The notes under the pieces are model-generated. The model was not told where the DNA came from and did no database searches. It saw only the letters and a program-made list of their open reading frames with translations. Below, one piece after another: positions 34,700 to 45,399 of a DNA stretch of 64,000 nt; the stretch's first letter is position 1, and every line of letters begins with the position of its first letter. Source of the DNA: Xiphias gladius (Eukaryota; Chordata; Actinopteri; Istiophoriformes; Xiphiidae). The translations under genes and the position numbers were made by a program. The DNA is taken from assembly GCF_016859285.1 (NCBI RefSeq), contig NC_053421.1, forward strand, positions 1,279,100-1,343,099, read 5' to 3'.

Positions 34700-37600
34700 C
34701 AGGTAAAAAGTCATAATACACTGTTAGCACACCAGTTGAGATACTCTATCAAACACTAAATATGACAAAATTCTATGAATATCTTAATGGAATAATTATT
34801 AAAACGATTACATGAAATGAAATTAATAAACAGTGAAACAAATGAAATGTCTCATTGAGTGTAAGTACACAAAAAAGCAATGACGTAAACTGTTCACTGT
34901 AGCAAGTGGTTTATAAAATAATTATGTTCACTTATCTATCCCTCCCTGCTTTACTCACACCTGATTAGCTATATACTGTATTGGTAGAGAAGGGAGAAAC
35001 ATTTAAAAAAAGCAGTGTTACAAAGCAGAAAGGGGGAAACAATGAGATGACCCTTCATACACTTTGGATGCTGAGTATCACTCTTACTAATGTGCCATGC
35101 TCACCACTTCAATATGTTCAGAAATCCAGAGACTGACAGACCTGCCATGCATAGTTCTGATTACTAAACTAGGATTGGACAACTTGAGGCTTTTGCTCTG
35201 CTATTAACTTAGCTCTAGTTTAAAGTTTAAAAAACCTGTGTGTCCTCAGAAGCTGATGTTTAAACTGCACATGTGGTTTAGTCTAAACCAGCTGCTGTGG
35301 GCATGTACAGGGTTGCTTGATTGGTCCTCCTAGCTCAGCCTTTTTTCTTACATCTTGCAAGACAAATTTTCTGTTGGCACATGACGTTTTGTGACTTCAG
35401 GTAATTACCTCCACAGAAACATCATACTGAGCAGAGGTCTGATTGGCCAGAATAAGTGAGACACTTAAGGGTGTGGGTTATGGTATCTTACTTGTGAGAC
35501 TTCTCTGAAGAGAAAGGCATCCACAGAGAACTTTAGCACACTACCCCCTCCTGACAGGAACCTGGAGCTGCTGCCCTCCCTCCTGCTGTCCGTCATACAG
35601 CTGCAAATCAAAAATCAGAGCACAAACTCTCAAGACATGTAAAGTGAAAAACCAATTCTCTAAAAAAAAAAAAAATTGTATGATTGTGTTCTTACTAGAG
35701 ACACACCCGTAGTTAGTAATAATATCGAATTTGGGCGTGCTGTTTGGGTCTCTGGAACTTGTGGCATAGCATGAGTCCACATAAAGCCTCTCCCCAGCCA
35801 ACAGAGCACCTGTCTGGGCCACAAAATACACTGGATCCCCTAAAAAGAACCAGTGGTCTGGAGGGAGGGGCTCCCACTGAGCTGTTAACAAACAAACAAA
35901 CAAACAAACACACACACACAAAGCAAATCCCTTGTCTGAAGTTGCATTTGTATTTTGTCTTTTTGTACACGAGACAACATATGTTCCAGGATTCTAAGGT
36001 ACAAAGGCCTTGATTTATGCTTTCATATTTATAGATCTAAGTTCACCTCCTACATTTTCCAGACCATAATTTTTTTAAATAAATTTAAAAAAAGATAATG
36101 GGGCAAATGACTTCAGGCTTGCTTTCAAATGTATTGTGTAAGATCTTATGAGAGCTGATCTGAAAACTGGAAGATGAAGAAATATTCTAACAAGACTTAT
36201 GTGTTGATTAGTATTAGACTGGCTAAATAACTTTATTCATTTAAGACTAAATACTGTTCACATAGAAAGCTGCGAGTCAATGTTAAGTTAAAAAAAAAAA
36301 AAAAAAAAAAAAAAAACTTGGATGTTTTGAAGCTGAATTTCAAACATTAGAATCGGCTGACAATGTGATGCCCATTTGAAGCTGATCATTTCAGATATTC
36401 ACAAGTGACAGGTCATCTTGCACAAATGATTGCATCACTGAAGCTTTTTTTTTTTTTTTAAAAGATACTGTAGGCGTGTTACCATTGCAGACAGTGAGGT
36501 TGAAGCTGAGTTTACTCCTGATGTTCTTCATAAAGGTTGTGTGCTGAACTTGAGGTCTGAAGCCAACTTGGTAGGAGTAATGAAACCTGAGACGGAAAAA
36601 GGATTTTAACATCACAGAAATAAAACCTGGATCAGATTAGACTTTTCTACCACATCACCGCAGAGGCTGATAAAAACTGACCGAGTTACTCGACATTTTG
36701 TGCTTCAGACATGCAGAGAGACAGATCAATGCTAGGTCAATTCATTAAAACTGAACCCAGTAGGGGCAAGCACACAAACTACATACATAATGATTCAATA
36801 TCTATTTTCCCAAATTGAGATTAGATGGCCATTAGTTAAAAGGTGGTGGGAGGGAATAAAACACTTAGAGATGGCTTCCATCTCCGATGACAGTCTGATC
36901 AGCTGTCAGTTGGCTTTCACAGCTCTGAAGCAACTTTTGTTGGTTTGGAATTTCTATTTGCATATACAATCTTCAAGCAATTTATTTGGAACACCATATT
37001 AATACTGGGTGGAGCCTCCCTTGCTCTCAAAACACCCTCAGTTCTTCTTGTCATGGATTCCACAAGATGTTCGAAACGTTCCGTTAAAGTTCTCCTCCAT
37101 GTTGACATGATTGCATCATTTCTGCAGATTTATCAGCTGTATATTCATGCTGCCAATCTCCTGTTCTACCACATCCCAAAGCTGTTCTATTGGATTCAGA
37201 TCTGGTGACTGGGGAGGCCACTGAAATCCACTGAACTCATTGTCTATGAAATTTCCTAAATATGTCATAGTTTCTACCTGTTGTACTGGGATTTCGAGCC
37301 TCACATGTGACTGAATGGAAATGATGGCGGAAAAGAATAATTTCCAGTTCAAGCAAAGATTGAGGAATGATCAGATAATGAAACTGGCTTGTACCCATGA
37401 GGTCACCAGCTATTTCTCTTCACTCTTAAGTGGCTACAGTTACATGGGCTGTTTTTTTCCTTAATGCAATAAATCTAAGTCTCCCAGAAAAATCTAGGAG
37501 TGTAGTAAAAGCCTTCTGCACGTATCCTCTCTTCAAACTCCTGTAGAGGCCTTCTCATCTCCTAACACACATTTAAGCTACAATCTAAATGCTGGCAGAC

Positions 37601-40600
37601 CTCTGCCAGATTCTGGGTCACAGATTGGAGCGGGGATATGAGAAAGCATACAAATCCAGAAAGCCCTGAAAGACAGTGGATGGGTAGTGACAGACCACCC
37701 TTTTTCATGAGATTAAATGTGAGTTGTTAATAATTACCTGTTGTAATGACAGTGGATGGGAAGGTTAAGTGGTAGAACTCTGATGACATAGCCTTGTGGA
37801 GGTGGAGTGTAATACAGTGAATAGGTATACACCAGCTGACCACCAACAACCTGAGACAGGAATTAGATTTAATATGAATTCATTTTCCATCTAAATTTAA
37901 AACTGCTGCAATCAAGCTAGATTTCACTGTCCTTAAGTCTGGCTTTTTATTGCCTGAAAAATAACAAAAGAATGCAACAGCCTCATACTGTTATGATTAA
38001 GCCAGAAATTATACAACAAGTTATTATAAATACCGTAGATTAGCCTCACCATGTTAAGGTTAACTTGATTTCACACTCTTCCACTGATCAACAATTGGTA
38101 ACAAATGTTAACCAATGGTTTTATTCTATATCCAGGCCTGCTTTCTTATCAGTTAAAGTAACTGAAGTTAGTGAAAAACTAAAAAACTCTAGATCATGTA
38201 CACATGCAAATATGATAATATAAAAACTTACATGTCAGTAGTATTTTCTGACAAACTACACTCAAACAATTCAGAAAAAGAGCTGATTTTACCAGCTCTT
38301 TAGCAGGCTTCAGTGAGAAATTAAAAAAAAAATGTAATTTATGGGTTAAAATTAAATAATTTAAAAAGATGGACTTGTTGGAAGAGATCTGACATTTAAA
38401 AACGCCATCTTTGTGAAAGGTGCCAACAAAGAAGTATGCAAAATGGTTTCCCTGTGACTGGTTTAAACGTGGATCAAATTACAAATGTTTGAAGCAGTAG
38501 TGCAGCTGTATTGGTGGGAATAAAAGGTTTCACAAATTTGAAAGTGGGTTCCAAACTGTCTTAAGGCTTTAACTAGGATTCTAACTAGTATAGTGTCATT
38601 TGTGAACAATTAATTCAAAGAACAAATCTTTTGGGTGAACAAACTGAATCACTCCCTGAAATTATTCAGTATAGTTGAGCTCTCAGTCAGTTACAAGTGA
38701 ACATGCAGGGATACACTCACTGACTGAGTGATTCAAGTCACTGATTCACAAACATGATTCTTTCACAGGGATACACTCTCTCACTTCTTTCACTGTAGGG
38801 AACGGTGCATGAATAGTGATTCGTTCACTGAATGTACTACACAGTGAACATGAGCCTTGAGTGATAGAGCAAGCTGCTCAAACTGCCGGAATCAGGCCCA
38901 GCAAGTTCAAGAGTAATGCTGAAATCCCTCTTTTGTTCACCCATTCACCGCTCCCTATAAATTTACACTCAATAGAGAGCAGTTAACAGATTTCAGACAG
39001 TTATTATTTTGGATTACCACTGCCAGCTTTAGAGTTGCACAAATCTTTTTCCATTCTAATTTAGAGGTCGCTAGATGGGCTTGAGCGCAATGTCATCAGC
39101 GAGATGTGAGCGCATACAGGGTGCTGAAAATGACCCAAACTGTTTTGTGACTTAAACTGCACAAATCGCAAAAGTAATGAGTTTAAAATGTCCATTATCT
39201 GAAGAAGGAAACCTGCTTGTTTGCTCAGAGAGCAGAGGTAGCCACTGGTGTTTTATATGGGAAATATACTGTATCTCCTGTGAAAAACGACGTGAGAGCG
39301 AACTATGGTGGCTACTTTAACGGGAGGCAGAAGAACATGTCTGCAGTTGAGCAAGGCCTTGCATACACTGAGCACGCCTTACTGCCCCCTTCAGGTGTCA
39401 ACAGGTGTCAACATATCATCCCAAAACAGCACTGGTAGTATAACACTACATTCTTTTCATTGTTAAGCTTTTCTTTTACACACCACAGCTCCTACCTTGT
39501 AGTTTAAGACTTAAAACTATTTTTCTGTATTTATGTTCCCTCCTATCAAACATTTCTCAACCAAGAAAAAAAACCACCCAAATAAATATGAGTGCTGAAC
39601 ACACACACAAGGTTTAATTTAACTACTTGTGTGCAAATACTTTTTGCAGTCCATAATGTGAGACCTCAAGCCATTGTCTGTCAATCCACTATAAATCCAA
39701 CTGTTGAGGAGAGCGCACATTTTTCTTTGGCGCTCCATGCATCCTGAACTTGAGGGGTTTTCCAGAGCTCTGTCAGCCTCCTCTGAACTCCGAGTTGTCG
39801 TGTGTCTGCTCACAAACAACAGTGACACTGTCACATCATCTCCTGGATCAATACTGTAATCCCAGTCTCCTTCAGTGTTTGTTATGGGTCTGTTCTGGAG
39901 CCACATTCTTAATCTTTGTATCCAGCATTTGATATACATGTCTTTTTAGACATATTCCATTTACATTTAATTATTTTACCAGACCCAAAACATCAGTATT
40001 TACACCATACAACCACTTCTTTCCTCTCTTCTCTTTTCTTGGTCGTTATCTGTGACATGTTTCAGTAGCTAAACAAGAAATTAGCAATACATTGTTGCAT
40101 GGACATACCACCTATTGCTTTATTCTTTGCAAGAGACTTTTTAAAGTTTTGGACCAATCTTTCAGCCAACCTGTTTGAGGCGCGGTGATAACCTGGAGTT
40201 TTGATGTGTTTAAGTGCATTCAACCTAAAGGCATGACTTAAATTCACCTGAAGTAAATTAAGGTCCGTTGTCTGCCTCTACCTCTTTAGGCAATATATAT
40301 ATGACGCAAATTCAGTTAGATACATAAGTATTTGGAAAGTGACAGTCTTCATAATTTTGCCTCGGTACACCACGACAATGAATCTGAAACGAAGCCATCA
40401 AGATGTGATTGAAGTGTAGACGTTCAGCTTTAATTCAAGGGGTTTAACAGAAATATCACATTAACCATTTAGGAATTACAGACATTTTTATACATAGTCG
40501 CCAGGTGTGGCCTGTTCCCTCATTATTTAATGACAGATTAAGCAGATACAAGGTCCATTCACAGCATCTACCCAGAGCAAGAACACTCTCGAGGAGGTAG

Positions 40601-42992
40601 GCGTATCATTGTCAAGTCTACAATCAAGAGACACCTTCATGAATGTAAATGCCACAAGGTGCAAACCACCGGTAACACTCAAGAACAGAAAGACCAGAGT
40701 CGACTTTGTCAGAAAACATCTTAAAAAGCCGCCCCAGATCTGGAACAAGATTCTTTGGACAGATGAAACCAAGATTAACTTTTACCAGAATGATGGCAAG
40801 AGAAGAGTATGGAGAAGGAAAGGAACGGATCATGATCCAAAGCATAACACATCATCTGTCAAACATGGTGGAGGCAGTGTTATGGGATGTGCAGGTATGG
40901 TTGCTGGTGGAAGTGGGTCACTGGTATTTATTGATGATGTGACTGCTGCTAGAAGTAGCAGGATGAACTCTGAAGTGTACAGGGCTATACTATCCGTTCA
41001 GATTCATCCAAATGCTGCAAAACTAATAGGACCGTGCTTCACAGTACAGATGGATAATAACCCAAAACATACTGCGAAAGCAACCCAAGAGCTTCTTGAG
41101 GCAAAGAAATGGAATATTCTTCAACGTTCAAGTCAGTCACCTGACCTCAACCCAAATGAGCATGTTTTTCACTCACTGAAGACAAAATGGAGGGAAGAAA
41201 GACCCACTAACAAGCAGCAACTGAAGGCGGCTGCAGTAACGGCCTGGCAAAGCATCTTAAGGGAGGAAACCCAGCATTTGGTGATGTCCATGGGATCCAG
41301 ACTGCAAGCAGTCATTGACTGCAAAGGATTTTCATCCAAGTATTAAAAATAATCCTTATATTTATAATTATGTTATGTTTGTCCAATTACTTTTGAGCCT
41401 CTGAAAATGAGGGACTATATATAAAAATGGCTGTAATAGCTAAACAGTTAGCAATATTTTGTTAAATCCGTTGAATTGTAGCTGAAAGTCTAAACTTCAA
41501 TCACATCCTGATGGCTTCGTTTCAAATCCATTGTGGTGGTGTAAAAAGGCAAAATTACGAAAATTGTGTCACTGTCCAAATACTTATGTACCTAACTGCA
41601 GGGTTCTGAAAAACTTCTGTAGTTTTGCTGGCTGTGGTGATCTGAATATGAATTATGTCAGGCCAGCGACCATATGCATCCATAAACAGAAACATCTGCT
41701 TATTATCCCATGCATAATCAAGGTGTTCTCTCTCTCATGGACCACTTTCCCAAGTATGCACTAGTGCTTGGTAGGCATGCTTTGCTGCTACTTACATATA
41801 AATCGTACAGATTTGCTTCACTTTCAATATCTATATACGCATACACACACACACACACACACAAATATATACACATACAAACTCATATACACATTTTTCA
41901 GGAATAGATGCGCATATTACTGTGAACTGTATTTCCATGCATACATGTTGCAAATTCTCCTTCAGGTTGCTTGGTACAAATTTCCATCCAATCCAGTGAA
42001 AAATAAGCGATCGGTGAGGCTTACAAAGAATCACAGAAATGATTAAATTTTGCTCCAAGGGCCGAACTTCAAAAATTCATAACTAAAAAAGAATTTGGGG
42101 AAGAGCTATGGGATCCTGCAAGGTCTCCTGAATTTAGTAGCAGTTTTCACGTGAATTTTGTCAAGTAAGTGCATGACATGAGCTGGGAGGTCCTAGGTGA
42201 GCTGGTAAGGAATGACGCTAAACCCTGCAGAAATTACGTGCGCATAGCCTATTCATCACTTCACCATCAGATCGGTCAACGTACCCTGTCTGTGCACGCT
42301 TTCACATAGCCTACACTTCAATTTATAGCAATCCACGTTAAAAGGAGAGTTCTCTTTGCCTCTGTTTGGTTTCACTTTAAAATGCAGCCCGTGTGTCTGC
42401 TGGTTATGATAACTTGTACTCACCAAAATAATTCTAGATCTGTCAGCATGGCTGGACACCTCTAGAGGCATGCTAAATGAGGGAGTGTGTGTGTTTGGAA
42501 TTTGCAGTTGATGGTCAGTGGTTTCCCGACCTGAGACTCTCCGCCGCACTCCCTCAGTCTGTAGTGGAAATACAGAAAGCGGGGGCTGGTCCTGCTGGCT
42601 TCGCACGAGCCCAGTCGGAACAGGGATGGAACGGTCCAGGCGCGCAGCTGAAAGCGGTCCACGCGCACAGAGATTTGATCGTATCCACACCATACCTCCA
42701 CAGCTCGTGCACCCGTCCCCTGGACGCTCCGGTGTTGTCCTGCTGGCGGTAACAGCAGCGTAGTCAGTCCCGTGGGAAGCGGACTCTTTTTAGGAACCGG
42801 CCGGAAAAACTCTCGTGCTACAAGTGGCCCCGGTGCGTGTTGGAACATGGGCAGGTGGTAGAATGAGGGGCGCGGGCCTCCGTCCTGTTTTGTCGATACC
42901 AAATTTAGCCCTCCCGACCATGTTGGACGCTGAAATGAACCTCCCAAGGTACCGCAAAACAATGTCCAAAGAAGCCACGCGAACAGCGGCAT
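32134..42992 (-). CDS. ZP3-class egg-coat (zona pellucida) protein with long C-terminal tail, complete
   Basis: Eight exons: 42531-42992, 37738-37850, 36483-36586, 35707-35881, 35492-35600, 34560-34645, 33993-34063 and 32134-33629. Total 2616 nt, 871 residues, with all borders GT-AG and in phase. Residues 1-19 are a signal peptide. The ZP module runs from about 97 ([14 protein letters not shown]) to about 370 and follows ZP3, with [17 protein letters not shown], a CMTDSR segment and a CSCCD motif late in ZP-C. ZP proteins polymerise into the egg envelope. The last 498 residues have no counterpart in ordinary ZP3 (about 420-450 residues): hydrophilic, Ser/Thr/Glu-rich, a basic RRSRKSR at 674-680 that could be cleaved by a furin-type protease, and no transmembrane segment. 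It may be the teleost gene called zpcx, but I cannot confirm that. Intron 1 (4.7 kb) hosts nested transposons. Confidence 0.92.
33993..34063 (-). CDS. ZP gene exon 7
   Basis: Acceptor TGTAG, donor GACT|GTAAGT, 71 nt. It encodes [20 protein letters not shown] then DIQD, the Cys-rich close of the ZP-C module. Confidence 0.9.
34560..34645 (-). CDS. ZP gene exon 6
   Basis: Acceptor TGTAG directly after a (TG)n run, donor GCAG|GTAAGC, 86 nt. It encodes [20 protein letters not shown] then CNYNKAAG; the YLHC and C.YN pairs are ZP3-type. Confidence 0.92.
34648..34697. repeat. (CA)n microsatellite abutting ZP exon 6 acceptor
   Basis: On the gene strand this is (TG)n ending in TGTAG, which is the splice acceptor itself; there is no separate pyrimidine tract. 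Confidence 0.96.
35492..35600 (-). CDS. ZP gene exon 5
   Basis: Acceptor TTTGCAG, donor CAA|GTAAGA, 109 nt. It encodes [20 protein letters not shown] then [16 protein letters not shown], matching the ZP3 C.VDS...SSRF...L.F..DAF.F segment. Confidence 0.92.
35707..35881 (-). CDS. ZP gene exon 4: ZP-C core
   Basis: Acceptor AACAG, donor ACGG|GTGTGT, 175 nt. It encodes [20 protein letters not shown] then [20 protein letters not shown] and FDIITNYG. A better-looking donor A|GTAAGA lies 11 bases downstream but puts a stop into the next exon; the chosen donor gives the family sequence NYGCM. Confidence 0.92.
36483..36586 (-). CDS. ZP gene exon 3
   Basis: Acceptor CTCAG, donor AATG|GTAACA, 104 nt. 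It encodes [20 protein letters not shown] then [11 protein letters not shown] with an N-glycosylation site NLT; corresponds to the ZP3 FHYSYKVGY segment. Confidence 0.93.
36980..37265 (-). mobile_element. Tc1-like transposon 3' part in ZP intron 2
   Basis: The minus strand at about 37220-37150 encodes [20 protein letters not shown] (catalytic Glu region), followed by the family's usual sequence complementary to GTCATGGATTCCACAAGATG and CCTCCCTTGCTCTCAAAACA. No upstream catalytic Asp segments remain. Confidence 0.8.
37738..37850 (-). CDS. ZP gene exon 2
   Basis: Acceptor CTCAG, donor CAACAG|GTAATT, 113 nt. It encodes [20 protein letters not shown] then [17 protein letters not shown]; the PIHCHYNR end is a ZP3 hallmark (P.xCxYxR). 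Confidence 0.93.
37851..39618. other. ZP intron 1, distal part, dispersed repeat at 38600-38960
   Basis: 38600-38960 has several overlapping copies of CACTGA/TCACTG phrases such as AGTGATTCGTTCACTGAATG, resembling a known fish dispersed repeat. The + frame at 39217-39438 has no recognisable domain. Confidence 0.4.
39619..39939 (-). other. unassigned open frame in ZP intron 1
   Basis: 106-codon frame with ordinary protein-like composition ([20 protein letters not shown]), close to an LTR-retrotransposon relic and possibly part of one. I recognise no family; no splice links to the ZP gene are needed. Confidence 0.3.
40040..41830 (-). mobile_element. Ty3/gypsy LTR retrotransposon integrase relic, interrupted by Tc1
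   Basis: Minus strand, upstream piece (about 41750-41599): [20 protein letters not shown], the first integrase Asp region, then KTTEVFQN. Downstream piece (40300-40062): VEADNGP, stop, FTSGEFKS, then [20 protein letters not shown], the catalytic Asp-to-Glu region of a gypsy-type integrase. The two halves are continuous if the Tc1 copy 40313-41598 is removed. Stops are present; LTRs were not seen. Confidence 0.8.
40313..41598 (+). mobile_element. Tc1-like transposon with long terminal inverted repeats
   Basis: Terminal inverted repeats of about 180 bp (40313-40490 and 41420-41598) start CAGTTAGATACATAAGTATT and share GAAACGAAGCCATCA. The transposase frame 40609-41346 (245 codons) keeps the DD34E triad: Asp52 in LWTDETK, Asp149 in [12 protein letters not shown], Glu184 in [10 protein letters not shown], with 34 residues between the last two. 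The N-terminal DNA-binding part is mostly deleted or out of frame, so the protein is unlikely to work. Confidence 0.92.
42531..42992 (-). CDS. ZP gene exon 1: signal peptide and ZP-N start
   Basis: ATG at 42992, [20 protein letters not shown] signal sequence, a Pro-rich linker, then [19 protein letters not shown] and [14 protein letters not shown], holding Cys102, Cys130 and Cys149. Donor CAG|GTCGGG. The open frame runs on past the donor into the intron; the splice is set by the conserved continuation in exon 2. Confidence 0.93.
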
Positions 42993-42999
42993 GATTTGA

Positions 43000-43190
43000 G
43001 CGACAAGACTGAGGACTGGAGTCCAAATGGCAACCAGTGGAGAGTCTGAGCTGGTCTGGTGTCATTTCGCTTCTCAGCGTCATTATCACACCTGCTGCCC
43101 TGCTGATTAGGCTCGCACAGCGAACATCGTGATACCTTACACTATTGAGATGATCATGACAGCATCTATGTTTTTCTAACATATTCGATT
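43000..43190 (-). promoter_or_regulatory. ZP gene promoter region with E-box
   Basis: Upstream of the ZP start is an E-box CAGGTG (minus strand, about 43089-43094). ZP genes of vertebrates are activated in oocytes by FIGLA through an E-box near the start site; here this is only a positional match. No TATA box stood out. Confidence 0.3.
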
Positions 43191-43192
43191 AT

Positions 43193-43900
43193 TTCACATA
43201 AAAAAATCATGTGAGGATCCCGTCTATCCCAAATGAATCCCCATCCCCCAGGTAAAAAATATTCTAATCAGAGCATCCTTGACCCCCTTGCCACCAAACA
43301 TTTTGTTTCACGATACTAAATTCAGAGAGCTGTAAATAAGATTCTGTTACTCCACAGTTTCCTATCTAGAATATCTGGAAGGAATTTTTCAGCTTCTTTG
43401 AAAAGATAGAGATAGAGATTTTCATCAACCACACACATCAGTTTCTTTGTAGTACAAGCTAAAATAACATTTTCACAATTAAAATTAAAAGTTGAGGTTG
43501 TTGAGCAAACATTTGAGCCAACTGGCTTGTAGGTCAGGGGGAAACCGGGCCTTTCCCATCATGCTTTGCAGTTGATGGAGAACAACTGAAAAAGCACAAT
43601 GGCATTATCTCAGGATGTTATATTTGCCCATGTCAGTGTGATGCCCCAGTAACTCGGAAGCAAGTTGAACAGAAATCTGTCCTGTTTTAAAAGCAGCAAA
43701 GAAACCAGGCAGTTTCATGGGCTGTTCCCTGCTTTATGTATTTTCCTGGACATCCCTATTTCTTATTTAATTTCTTAAAAAACAAATGTTATGTGTGATG
43801 AATAGTAATGCTGAAGACAGACATTCGGAGCTTAAGCCCTGTAAGCCCACCCCTGTCACCCTCATTAACTTGGTTACCTGGTTCTAAACAAATATTATGG
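43193..43900. other. intergenic, no gene recognised
   Basis: No open frame or transposon signature that I can name. Confidence 0.4.
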
Positions 43901-45100
43901 AAATTGCAACTTACTTTTACTGTTGCACTGATATTCTTTCCAGTGGGCACATCTAAGCCTACTAATCTTTAACTTGAGGATGTCAAAAGCATACTCAATA
44001 ACCACACAGGCTTCATTGTGTTTCTAATTAAATCATGTGCCTGCAGCAAGATGTCTACTATCTTTGTCTGTCTTCATAAACTGTGGAGACAAAGGGTGAG
44101 TGGAACCTCCAATGATGTACATTACCTCTGGGGCTCTTTTTTTATCAGCTGTGCAACCTTTGCAGTGTGAAAAGGCTCTGAAGTCATGGCATGTATTTTG
44201 TACATAGATATGCTTTATTGTGGGTAAGTTTTATTCCAACAAACAAAATTGTTAACCACTGGGCCTGCATCAACTGCATCACTGACAAATGTGTGCTTTT
44301 TGATTCTATTCTATTAGAAAATAAAATGTAGACTTTTATGTTGATGTTCATATAAAACCACAGAAAGAAAGAAAAAAACAAAAATGATGAAGATACCAAC
44401 TCACATTACTGATTCATTCCATGTCCATATTATTAATGCATTAAATACAGTATGTATACAACTATTTGCATTATGTTGCAGATACCAAATCAAAACTGCT
44501 CATCTGGCATTTGTGGCAGGACTACTGCAAACACTTCCCCTGTAGTGTTAACATCCTTTTATGGTCTCTGTATTTTATATAATGGCTAATCTTAATACAT
44601 TTTCTACAGATGAATTTGAGGCCACATCTCTTATCCTGTTATGTTGTGTGTCTTTAAATACACAAAAGTGTTGCATTGATCTTGATTTATTCTTATTGGC
44701 CATTAAAAAAAGATGGCTATAACATTTAGATATTACTGAAATTAAAACATGAAAAGGTTTGTCCAAATGTAATACTGACTGCTTTGTGTCTTTGTCAGCC
44801 TTAATGGATAATAAGTATAATAAGTACTTTTGCAACTTTACTCTGGAAATATAGACAAGTTGCAAAAGTATTCTGGGGAGTTTTTGGTCCTCTATTATTT
44901 GTATGATGTGCAATATTACTTCTGAACTCTGACATGAAATCATAACTATGTGATACAACTGCAAGTCTGCTCTCATAGACTCTCTAAAATCTACGACTGT
45001 TTCTTCTAACCAACGCTGAGCCTGTGACATCCTGTCTGAAGTGGCATCCGAGCAGTATAACATCTCCTCTATATTTCAGTGATTATAACCATATTCCAAA
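43900..45100 (-). mobile_element. probable PIF/Harbinger-type transposase relic
   Basis: Minus strand around 44130-43930 reads GGSTHPLSPQFMKT, then after stops FN.KHNEACVVIEYAFDILKL with ISRLRC. This resembles the Harbinger nuclease motif order YPL..W.M.P then FN..HSRARVVIENAFG.LK.RWR. The 162-codon frame 45063-44575 beside it is otherwise unexplained. Degraded; class assignment tentative. Confidence 0.4.
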
Positions 45101-45399
45101 CACAACATGTTACACAAACACAATCATTAGAAAAGGAGCATAATAATTATACATTCATTAAACTAAATTGATTCGAATGTACCATATGACATCATGATAC
45201 CGTGACATGATCGTGTTGAAATGGCTCCGGTGTTTAGCTGCTCACAGCGCCTGTACCTTAATTTCGGGAATAGACGCGCATGACGATCTAAACGTCCACT
45301 GGAGTGATGGTGTTTTGGAAACGGTGGCATGGTATGGGGCACGCCCATATCGAGGGGTGACGAACGATGCAATGGGGAAACTGCCATTTCTGAGACACG

